The translations under genes and the position numbers were made by a program. Shown in pieces: positions 56,521 to 64,000 of a stretch of DNA of 64,000 nt. Under the pieces are notes generated by a model. The model saw only the letters and a program-made list of their open reading frames with translations. It did not search any database and was not told the origin of the DNA. This DNA comes from Alistipes sp. An66 (GTDB lineage Bacteria; Bacteroidota; Bacteroidia; Bacteroidales; Rikenellaceae). The DNA is taken from NCBI RefSeq assembly GCF_002161445.1, contig NZ_NFHT01000001.1:372001-436000 (forward strand), read 5' to 3'. Every line of letters begins with the position of its first letter. Position 1 is the first letter of the stretch.

Positions 56521-59500
56521 ATGACTTTAAAACTACTCAAAATCGCAATAGGGGTTTTTCTGACCTCTTTTGCCCTTCAATCCGCAGTAGCTCAAAACTC
56601 CTGGAAGGTGAGTGGCGTGGTCCGTGACCCCTCGGGGAATCCGATCGTGGGAGTGACCGTCTACGACAAGAACAAGCCTTCGAATGGCGTGGCCACCGAC
56701 AAGGAGGGTAAATACACCCTGCCCGTCACGGGCAAGAGCATTCTGGTCTTCTCCTGCCTGGGCTACGAGTCCCGGCACGAGGCAGTCAATGCCCGGACGA
56801 GTCTCGACGTGGTGCTGGACGAAGAGGTGAAGGCCGTCGACGAAGTGGTGGTGGTCGGCTATGGAACCGTTGCCAAACGCGATCTGACGGGCGCCGTGGG
56901 GCGGGCAGATGTCGAGGCGATCCAGAAGACTGATGCGGCGAATCTTTCGGAAGTGCTTGGCGGCCGGATCGCCGGTCTGAACATTATGGCCACGGACGGG
57001 GCTCCCGGTTCCGAGGCCTCGATCTCGATCCGCAGCGGCGGCTTTTCGCAGGATTCTGCTCCGCTCTTTATCATTGATGGCTTCCCGATCGAGAACTTCA
57101 GTCTCAATACGCTTGATCCGCAGAGCATCGAGAGTATCGACGTGCTCAAGGATGCCTCGTCGATCGCCATCTACGGCTCCCGTGGTGCCAATGGCGTGGT
57201 GATTATCAACACGAAGCAGGCTTGGGCTGGACAGCCGCGCGTATCGTACAACTTCAACGTGAATGTCTCGCTGCGTCCCGACTTCATCGACATGATGTCG
57301 CCCTACGACTACGTGAAGCTGCAACTCGATCTGGAGTCTCTTGAGGAGAACCGCACCTACATGCGCGATCGCTATCTGGGTTCGCCCGACGAGAACGGCG
57401 TGCGCCCCCGGACGCTGGACTATTACAGAGATGAAAAGGGTAACGACTGGCAGCGGGCCATCACCCACAATGCCTTCTCCCACAGCCACAACATCAATAT
57501 TTCGGGCGGGAATGCCGGCACGAAGTACAACGCCGTGTTCGGGTATACGGATCAGAACGGTTTGGTGATCAATACCGGGATGGAGCGCTACACGGCGAAG
57601 GCCTCGTTGGAGCAGCAGTTCGGGCGGCGGTTCAAGGTCACACTCATGGCCAACCACTCGTCGACCGTCACGCGCAGCAATACGGCCTTCAACCAAGCGC
57701 GGCAGTTCTTCCCTACGACGGGATTTCTCGATGTGAACAGTTTCATCGAGGAGATGGAGCAAATGCTGGCCGAGGGGACGCTCGATGAGTCGGGCATCGA
57801 CTACGGAGCACTCATCACGCCGCTCCAGCAGGCCGAGAACGAGTATGACAAGCGCATTCAGCGGCAGACGATGATCAGTGGCAAGGTTGAGTGGAAGATC
57901 ACCGATCATCTGACCTTCACGCCGTCGGTCGGACTGACGATGACCACGACGCGTCGCGATCAGTTCTACAACAGCCAGACCCGTCAGGGCATGATCTTCA
58001 AACGCTACAACGGGGTGATGGTCAACTCCAAGGGGATCAACGCCAACCGGAGTGTCAACGACGTGAAAAGCCTGCTCAACGAGAATATCCTGCGCTATAA
58101 CCGGACCTTCAGCCGCGATCACAAACTGGAGGTCATGGCCGGTTTCACCTACCAGTACAGTGAGTGGAATCCCTATGCCTTCAGCGTCTCGAACATCCCG
58201 CAGGCCTTCGAACACCTGAAGATGGATCGTCTCGATCTGGGAACGCCCTACGGCAAGATTACGTCCCAGAAGTCGGCCAATCAGCTGGTATCACTGCTCG
58301 GGCGTGTCAATTACACGTTCCGGGACAAATACCTGCTCACGGCGTCGATCCGTGACGACGGCTCCTCGAAATTTGCCAAGGGACACCAGTGGGGTATCTT
58401 CCCTTCGGGTGCTTTTGCGTGGCGGTTCACCGAAGAGCCCTTCATGCAGTGGATCACCCCGGTGATGTCTTATGGAAAACTCCGACTGACGTATGGGTCC
58501 GTCGGTAACAACCGTAACGTCATGGACTATGCCTATGCCATCGAGTTCAACGCTGGAGACAACATGTACGAGTATCCGACTGATGCTCTTTCGCAGCAGA
58601 CAGGATACGGCGTCGTCCCGTTCTTCTACGCTAACAAGGAGCTCACGTGGGAGAAGACCCGCGAATTCAATGCCGGTCTGGACCTGACCTTCTTCAAGGA
58701 TCGGATCTACCTGAGTGTCGACGCTTATGTACGAAATGTGACCGACATGCTGATTCCCAAGTCATTGCCTTATTATATGGGCTACATGAACGGAGCCAAT
58801 ACCCGGGTTGAGAATGCCGGCTCTATGAGTATCAAGGGCTTGGAGATCACACTCAATACACTCAACGTCAAAAAGGGACGTTTTTCCTGGAAGACGGACT
58901 TTACGCTGAGTTACGTGAAGAGCCGCATCAAGAGTTTCGAGCGTGGCGCCGATCTGATGACTTATATATACAATGGATTCAGTCCTAATCAAATCTGGCT
59001 GGCGCAGGCTGGGGCCTCCTCGTCGCAGTTCTACGGATTCGTTTTCGACGGTCTCTATCAACTTAATGATTTTGAACAGGATGCGCACGGCAATTATCTG
59101 CTTAAACCCGACGTTGTGGGCTTCAAAACCGTGTCGGGAGGTTATCGTGTACAGCCTGGCGATCCGAAATACCGTGATTTAAACGACGACGGTGTGATTG
59201 ACGACAATGACCGGACGATTCTGGGCTCGCCGCTTCCGGTGCTGACCGGAGGCTTCTCGAACACCTTCACCTACGGGAACTGGTCGCTGAACGTCTTTCT
59301 GCAATATAGTTTTGGCAACAAACTTATCAATTACAACAAGGCTGTTTATGAATCGACGGGAAGTTACAACCGTTACTCGAACCAATACGCCGGTTATGCG
59401 AATTATTGGACACCGGAGAATCCCGATACGGACATTCCGCGACTGCTTCGCCCAACGGCCAAGGGTGATGTAGGCAATATCAGTTATGCACGTCTTTCAA

Positions 59501-59826
59501 CCCGATTGATCGAGGATGCATCGTTTGTGCGCTTGAAAAACGTGGTGTTGAGCTATCGACTGCCTAAAAAATGGCTCAACAAACTGCGGATTCAGGGTGT
59601 TGCACTGAATCTCTCGGCTCAGAATCTTTTTGTCTGGACCAAATATACGGGTCAGGATCCCGAGGTCAACTCCTTCTATGGCGGAGGCAATGCCGCCGAC
59701 TACAAGGGATTGGGATACAATACGATCACCAATTCGTCTCCCTATACGAGCCTCTCGGCAGGCCTTGACAACGCCCAGTATCCGAAGGCCATCGTTATCA
59801 GTCTGGGGGCCAACATCACCTTCTAA
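56521..59826 (+). CDS. SusC-type TonB-dependent outer-membrane transporter
   Basis: Imports oligosaccharides across the outer membrane with its SusD partner. 1101 residues: signal peptide to SAVAQ, a carboxypeptidase-like regulatory domain (VSGVVRDPSGNPIVGVTVYDK) near 30-105, then VDEVVVVGYGTVAKRDLTGAV and a plug with IDVLKDASSIAIYGSRGANGVVII near 204. A long TonB-dependent barrel follows to the terminal IVISLGANITF. It has its own promoter. There is no extra STN or anti-sigma domain, consistent with control by a hybrid two-component system. Confidence 0.97.
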   Translation: MTLKLLKIAIGVFLTSFALQSAVAQNSWKVSGVVRDPSGNPIVGVTVYDKNKPSNGVATDKEGKYTLPVTGKSILVFSCLGYESRHEAVNARTSLDVVLDEEVKAVDEVVVVGYGTVAKRDLTGAVGRADVEAIQKTDAANLSEVLGGRIAGLNIMATDGAPGSEASISIRSGGFSQDSAPLFIIDGFPIENFSLNTLDPQSIESIDVLKDASSIAIYGSRGANGVVIINTKQAWAGQPRVSYNFNVNVSLRPDFIDMMSPYDYVKLQLDLESLEENRTYMRDRYLGSPDENGVRPRTLDYYRDEKGNDWQRAITHNAFSHSHNINISGGNAGTKYNAVFGYTDQNGLVINTGMERYTAKASLEQQFGRRFKVTLMANHSSTVTRSNTAFNQARQFFPTTGFLDVNSFIEEMEQMLAEGTLDESGIDYGALITPLQQAENEYDKRIQRQTMISGKVEWKITDHLTFTPSVGLTMTTTRRDQFYNSQTRQGMIFKRYNGVMVNSKGINANRSVNDVKSLLNENILRYNRTFSRDHKLEVMAGFTYQYSEWNPYAFSVSNIPQAFEHLKMDRLDLGTPYGKITSQKSANQLVSLLGRVNYTFRDKYLLTASIRDDGSSKFAKGHQWGIFPSGAFAWRFTEEPFMQWITPVMSYGKLRLTYGSVGNNRNVMDYAYAIEFNAGDNMYEYPTDALSQQTGYGVVPFFYANKELTWEKTREFNAGLDLTFFKDRIYLSVDAYVRNVTDMLIPKSLPYYMGYMNGANTRVENAGSMSIKGLEITLNTLNVKKGRFSWKTDFTLSYVKSRIKSFERGADLMTYIYNGFSPNQIWLAQAGASSSQFYGFVFDGLYQLNDFEQDAHGNYLLKPDVVGFKTVSGGYRVQPGDPKYRDLNDDGVIDDNDRTILGSPLPVLTGGFSNTFTYGNWSLNVFLQYSFGNKLINYNKAVYESTGSYNRYSNQYAGYANYWTPENPDTDIPRLLRPTAKGDVGNISYARLSTRLIEDASFVRLKNVVLSYRLPKKWLNKLRIQGVALNLSAQNLFVWTKYTGQDPEVNSFYGGGNAADYKGLGYNTITNSSPYTSLSAGLDNAQYPKAIVISLGANITF

Positions 59827-59844
59827 ACCAATTATGTTACGGCA

Positions 59845-61941
59845 ATGAAAGCTATTCTGAAAACGATACTGATCCTGGCAGCCGGGGCTTCGACGGCGTG
59901 CGATGCGCTGTGGGATCTGAACATGGAACCCGGCAAACCAGTCTATGCCGACCAGGGTATGAAAGGTACGGTTGAGGGAAACCTCACGGCTGCATACAGC
60001 ATGTTGCTTTATGCCGAAGTGATGGGTGAATACTATTGGGGGCAGATCGGCGGCATGGATACCGATGAATCCTTCCGTTACAATGTCAGCAACCAGAACA
60101 ACATACCGAATGCCCATAACATTGTCCCTTCGTCTACCTCCGTGCGGGAGTTCTGGAAGAATCTTTATAAGATCAACGAGTTCTGCAATACGGCCATCAT
60201 GATGGCCGAAACGGCTTCGGATATGACGCAGACCGAGAAGGATGATGTTTGCGGACAGGCCATGGTGCTCAAGGCGTTCAGCCACTTCACGCTGGCTATG
60301 AATTACGGCCCGGTTCCCATCAAAAGCGTGGCCTCTTATGAGATGGGGCTCGATACCGGGTTGGAGCGTGCTCCCCTCAAGGATGTCTGCCAGTATGCGC
60401 TCGATCTGTGCCGCGATGCCATTCCGTTGCTCAAGTCCCTGGATCAGACCGGTAACTGCGGAGTCATCACCAAGTCGGCGGCCGAGGCGCTCTCGTATCG
60501 CATCGCACTGTACATGGCCTCGCATCCCGACATCCAGGATACGGACAAGTACAACGACGTCATCAAGTGGGCCGACGAGTTCATCCAGAACGGTCCCAAC
60601 CGATTGAATACAGCTACGCTTACGGTGAACAACGAGACGCTTCCGGCCTATGCGCGTCTGTTCGTGAACAACATGCGCAGCGATGCCACCTGGAACAGCG
60701 AAAACCCCGAGGGAATCTGGTCGATCATGTTCTTCGCCAAGTCGGTCAATTCGGGCGAGTATCAGGGTGGGCGTTACAAGACGGCGCAGCGCCTGGGCAG
60801 CCAGATGGGTATTCCCTGTCCGGACCGGACGGCCAATTCGCCGATCGGCTACGCCGACCTGACCTATCGGGCGCTGAACAACCTCTACGACAAGTATGTT
60901 GGGTCGGATTCGAAACCCTATCCGGCCGGTGACTTGCGCCGCGACTGGAACATTCCGACCTTCTGCTACAAGAATGTCAGCAGCGACGAGCTGGCCGACG
61001 GCTATTCGGCCACGACCCGCTACGCCTATTTCAAGGTCTACATGCCGGAGGGGATCACCTGGGACCGGGAGGCGGTCTTTCTGCCGGTCATCGATCGGGA
61101 GACCTGGACCTATGGGTCGGGCAACCTGAAGACAATCCAACTCGAGGAGGGGGGCAGTGGATACACCAATGCCGCCGGGCAGACGACCTTTACGGTCGAG
61201 ATTCCGCGCATCTCGCGTCCGCAGACCATGGCAAGCTTCAATAAGTCCGTGGGTGGTATCATCGGTTACAAGGCCGGCAATTCGCTCGATGCGACGACCG
61301 GCATGCAGCGGATCAACGCCTGCAATCAGAACGACGGCGTGCGGATCGAAGTTGTGGACGGAGTTGTCACTTCGGTTACGCGGCTCAACCCGTCGGCCGC
61401 CAACCTGGGAACGGGCTTTGCCATGGTCACCGAACGGGGAATCGGAAAGTGGCGCCGCGAATACGAAACCGATCTGCCGCCGATCCGCGAACAGTGGGTG
61501 ACGGCATGCCATTTGCCCGTACTGCGTTTTGCCGATGTGTTGCTCATGGCTGCCGAGGCCCATCTGATGGGCAGCGAGGGTAATCCGGCCAAAGGCCTCG
61601 AATACCTGAACCAGGTTCGTCGCCGCGCCTACGGTGTGGATGTGAATACGCCGAATCCCGAGGTCGACTTTGCAACCTATGATCTGGAAACGTTGATGGA
61701 CGAACGCTCCCGGGAGTTGTGTTTCGAGGGAATCCGACGAATGGACCTGATCCGCTGGGATGCCTATGTCGGATCCTACAATGCTGTCGGACGGGTGATT
61801 GAGAGCAATCCCAACCACTCCTATATCAACTATGCCATCGACAAGTTGGGCAGCGATTACGCCAAATACAGTATCCTGCCCATTCCTTCGGATGAAATGG
61901 GGTTAGCGGCCGATACGTTCTATCAGAATCCCGGATGGTAA
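59845..61941 (+). CDS. SusD-type glycan-binding lipoprotein
   Basis: Surface lipoprotein partner of SusC, 698 residues, lipobox AGASTAC. Helical SusD/RagB regions are visible: REFWKNLYKINEFCNTAIMM and AMVLKAFSHFTLAMNYGPVPI (TPR-like), and the C-terminal LRFADVLLMAAEAHL, NQVRRRAYG, MDERSRELCFEGIRRMDLIRW. It is longer than average SusD proteins, with an insert around 400-500. It starts 18 nt after susC, so both are one transcript. Confidence 0.96.
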   Translation: MKAILKTILILAAGASTACDALWDLNMEPGKPVYADQGMKGTVEGNLTAAYSMLLYAEVMGEYYWGQIGGMDTDESFRYNVSNQNNIPNAHNIVPSSTSVREFWKNLYKINEFCNTAIMMAETASDMTQTEKDDVCGQAMVLKAFSHFTLAMNYGPVPIKSVASYEMGLDTGLERAPLKDVCQYALDLCRDAIPLLKSLDQTGNCGVITKSAAEALSYRIALYMASHPDIQDTDKYNDVIKWADEFIQNGPNRLNTATLTVNNETLPAYARLFVNNMRSDATWNSENPEGIWSIMFFAKSVNSGEYQGGRYKTAQRLGSQMGIPCPDRTANSPIGYADLTYRALNNLYDKYVGSDSKPYPAGDLRRDWNIPTFCYKNVSSDELADGYSATTRYAYFKVYMPEGITWDREAVFLPVIDRETWTYGSGNLKTIQLEEGGSGYTNAAGQTTFTVEIPRISRPQTMASFNKSVGGIIGYKAGNSLDATTGMQRINACNQNDGVRIEVVDGVVTSVTRLNPSAANLGTGFAMVTERGIGKWRREYETDLPPIREQWVTACHLPVLRFADVLLMAAEAHLMGSEGNPAKGLEYLNQVRRRAYGVDVNTPNPEVDFATYDLETLMDERSRELCFEGIRRMDLIRWDAYVGSYNAVGRVIESNPNHSYINYAIDKLGSDYAKYSILPIPSDEMGLAADTFYQNPGW

Positions 61942-61964
61942 TCCAAAATCATGCAAAAGCAACC

Positions 61965-63212
61965 ATGAAAACACTGATCCATATTCTGTGTGCCGGAGTG
62001 GCCGGCATCGTCTGCTGCTCGTGCAGTGACGAATATAATGTCGATCCCATATCGGCAGTCAATCTGGATATCTCGGTTGACAATGACCTGCGCTTTGATG
62101 AGATAAATCAGGCTTATGTCACCCATCTGAACGATCCTGTCTCTTTCTCCTTTCGGGGCGATCTGGTCGATAATATTCTTTTCTATTCCGGTGAGATCGG
62201 ACACGAGTACCGCTATCGGGATCGTGTGTATGCCGATCCGCAATGTGATCTGAAGCCTACGATCCTCATCCGGACGGGACTTTCGTCTCCACAGGCTGAA
62301 AAGAGTGCACGCTTCCGCTTTTTGGTCTCCCACGATTTGGAAGAGTATTCCGATCGGGCGGTTTCGCAGGCAACGTGGCTCGATGTGGGAGAACTCGATC
62401 TGCGGGACGGAAACAGAACCTCGTCCGATGTGACGCAGTATTATTATCCGACACTCGGCATTCAGAATGAAAGCGGGCTGACGGATGACTATACGGAGTG
62501 GCTCTCCGGTGAGTATGTTGTCTACGGAATCCAGGCCAAGAGCAATGAGGCTCAATATAACCGCTTGAAATTGCGCCAGTTTGATGTTTCGAACGTGGAG
62601 ACTCGCGATTACAGTTTTACACTCGACGGCACTGAGGTCGTGGTCAAGAAGAGCCTCTCACACCCGATCTTTGAGGCGTTGTCGCCGTTCGATTCCAGTT
62701 TCAAGGTTACCAACGATGAGACTCCGGCCTGCTGGGCCTCGTATACCCCTTCGACCACCGTTCCCGAAGGAACCTCGGAGGTGGTTCCCAATTCGCAGCT
62801 CTACCGATGGAACGTAGCGGAGATGGGCCTGAAATACGGCGAAGGATCCGGTTATCCCTGGGTCCGGACCAATGCCGTGGGGCAGGATATCAAATGTACG
62901 TATGACACAGAAGTCTGGGAGCCCAACAAGAATATCGACCTCGGAAACGGCGTCATCGCCACGACGCCCACCGATGCGATGAAAAAACAGCCCAGCGAGT
63001 CGTGGTTGGTTTCACGGCGTCATCATGTTCGCCAGGTAAGCCGCGACGAGGTTTCCAGTTACGTGAAAATCAAGTCGATGAGCATGGTCTGGAATTTCAG
63101 CCATACATTCTTGGACAAGGGCCTTTATACGGTGACGTTCGTTCTCAATAACCAGAATCGGAACGAAACGGCAGAAAAGGTGGTGGAATTTAAAATAATT
63201 GTCATAGATTAG
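61965..63212 (+). CDS. DUF5017-type surface glycan-binding lipoprotein
   Basis: 415 residues; signal peptide MKTLIHILCAGVAGIVCCSC is a lipoprotein type. The region VSFSFRGDLVDNILFYSGEIGHEY near residue 58 is the DUF5017 hallmark of accessory glycan-binding proteins in susCD loci. The remainder is beta-rich, probably lectin-like. Its ATG lies 23 nt after the SusD stop. It likely captures the polysaccharide at the cell surface. Binding specificity cannot be predicted. Confidence 0.8.
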   Translation: MKTLIHILCAGVAGIVCCSCSDEYNVDPISAVNLDISVDNDLRFDEINQAYVTHLNDPVSFSFRGDLVDNILFYSGEIGHEYRYRDRVYADPQCDLKPTILIRTGLSSPQAEKSARFRFLVSHDLEEYSDRAVSQATWLDVGELDLRDGNRTSSDVTQYYYPTLGIQNESGLTDDYTEWLSGEYVVYGIQAKSNEAQYNRLKLRQFDVSNVETRDYSFTLDGTEVVVKKSLSHPIFEALSPFDSSFKVTNDETPACWASYTPSTTVPEGTSEVVPNSQLYRWNVAEMGLKYGEGSGYPWVRTNAVGQDIKCTYDTEVWEPNKNIDLGNGVIATTPTDAMKKQPSESWLVSRRHHVRQVSRDEVSSYVKIKSMSMVWNFSHTFLDKGLYTVTFVLNNQNRNETAEKVVEFKIIVID

Positions 63213-63236
63213 GACCGTGAAATGCCTCCGTTCGAG

Positions 63237-64000
63237 ATGATGAGATCCCTTTTTGCCCTGCTTTTGTCTTTTCTGATCGCAGTTCCGGTTTGTGGCAGCA
63301 CGAACTATTCGGTCAGCGACGGACTTTCGAACAGTTCGGTCAAGGCCATCTATCAGGACTCGATCGGTTACATGTGGTTCGGGACCAAAAACGGGCTCAA
63401 CCGGTTCGACGGATACGAATTCAGAACCTATCACTACCGGCAGGAAGGGGAGCGTCAGAAGAATGATATCGTCAGCATCCAGGCTGACCGTCGGGGCCGT
63501 ATGTGGATCGGAACCTTCAATGGCATCACGCTCTTCAATCCCTACACGGGGACTTTTGTCGACTTGCGAAGCCAATACACGGGCGAACTGCCTGTGGGCG
63601 TGGTTGTGGGAATCTGGATTTCCGGGGATGACGAGATTTGGGTGGCAACCAAGCGGGGACTTTTCCGCTTCGGGAAAGAGCGCTGTGAACCGGTCGAACG
63701 GTTCCGCAATCTCTATATCAATTCAATGTCGCACTGCGGAGGGAGCGATATTATTCTCGATGTGATTGGCGAAGGCCTGTTGTTGTACGATACCGAATCG
63801 GGTGAGGTGCGGCCGATCTCCGAATACGGGGGCGATGTGCGGCGCGATCCCGTCAACTGCTGCCTGTACGACGGAGATGCGACCACCTGGCTTTTTGTCG
63901 AAGCGGGACATGTGCTCCGTTATGATCTTCATACCGGAAAGACCCGGAAAGTGCAGGTGAAAATCCCGGAGAAGCGATGGTCCGGGAACAACCAGGTGCA
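63237..64000 (+). CDS. Hybrid two-component system sensor (HTCS), N-terminal part
   Basis: Partial gene running off the right edge. After a signal peptide (SLFALLLSFLIAVPVCG) come two-component propeller repeats: SDGLSNSSVKAIYQDSIGYMW followed by FGTKNGLNRFDGYEF, then DRRGRMWIGTFNGITLFN and DDEIWVATKRGLFRF. This is the periplasmic sensor of HTCS proteins that sense an oligosaccharide and activate the adjacent susCD genes. Kinase and regulator domains would lie beyond the window. ATG 63222 or 63240 are alternative starts. Confidence 0.88.
   Translation, partial: MMRSLFALLLSFLIAVPVCGSTNYSVSDGLSNSSVKAIYQDSIGYMWFGTKNGLNRFDGYEFRTYHYRQEGERQKNDIVSIQADRRGRMWIGTFNGITLFNPYTGTFVDLRSQYTGELPVGVVVGIWISGDDEIWVATKRGLFRFGKERCEPVERFRNLYINSMSHCGGSDIILDVIGEGLLLYDTESGEVRPISEYGGDVRRDPVNCCLYDGDATTWLFVEAGHVLRYDLHTGKTRKVQVKIPEKRWSGNNQV

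Overview
The window comes from a GC-rich member of the Bacteroidales, most likely an Alistipes-like gut bacterium (family Rikenellaceae). The basis is a SusC/SusD polysaccharide-utilisation locus, repeated Bacteroidota-type promoters (-7 element TAnnTTTG, often with TTTG about 19 bp upstream) and Bacteroidales-specific families (GYF_2, DUF4861, DUF5017, DUF6175-like, the glycogen synthase/phosphorylase fusion). Genus assignment is inference; there is no rRNA in the window.

Layout. 1-3.8 kb: pnp (partial) and rpsO, then apbE, a lipid kinase gene and an AraC-type regulator. 3.8-9.2 kb: glycan genes, namely a GH127-like arabinofuranosidase and a GH20 hexosaminidase paired with a NagX/DUF5009 acetyltransferase-like membrane protein. 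9.2-18.7 kb: glycogen operon on the minus strand (synthase/phosphorylase fusion, debranching enzyme with a histone-H1-like Lys/Ala tail, GT4, GH57). 18.7-22 kb: hemW and pckA. 22-33.6 kb: one long minus-strand block of eleven poorly characterised envelope genes (OM-barrel-like protein, DUF6175-like protein, LPP20-like proteins, SPFH plus GYF_2 proteins, a zinc-ribbon membrane protein, a transglutaminase-like protein) behind a promoter whose leader carries repeated palindromes. 34-37.1 kb: pflB-pflA. 37.3-42.5 kb: a DUF2721 gene, a candidate small RNA, and a phosphate module (PiT-PhoU transporter, sensor kinase, response regulator). 42.5-44.3 kb: a mosaic YccF/coiled-coil/DUF1566 protein. 44.4-46.7 kb: phenylalanine operon (pheA, DAHP synthase-chorismate mutase) preceded by a previously unannotated Phe/Tyr-rich leader peptide and a terminator, a complete attenuator. 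46.7-47.8 kb: a second candidate small RNA and the scar of a CTnDOT-like conjugative element (truncated traA, palindrome-rich oriT-like spacer, truncated mobA-like start). 47.8-64 kb: a polysaccharide-utilisation locus with a putative lyase, sialate O-acetylesterase, DUF4861 lipoprotein, GH2 beta-galactosidase, SusC, SusD, a DUF5017 surface lipoprotein and the start of a hybrid two-component sensor.

The strongest new observations are the pheL attenuator (46443-46658), the eleven-gene envelope operon (22168-33576), the two promoter-to-terminator small RNA candidates (37720-37817 and 46760-46923), the conjugative-element scar and three intergenic minisatellites. All protein assignments rest on motif recognition by eye; no database search was run.
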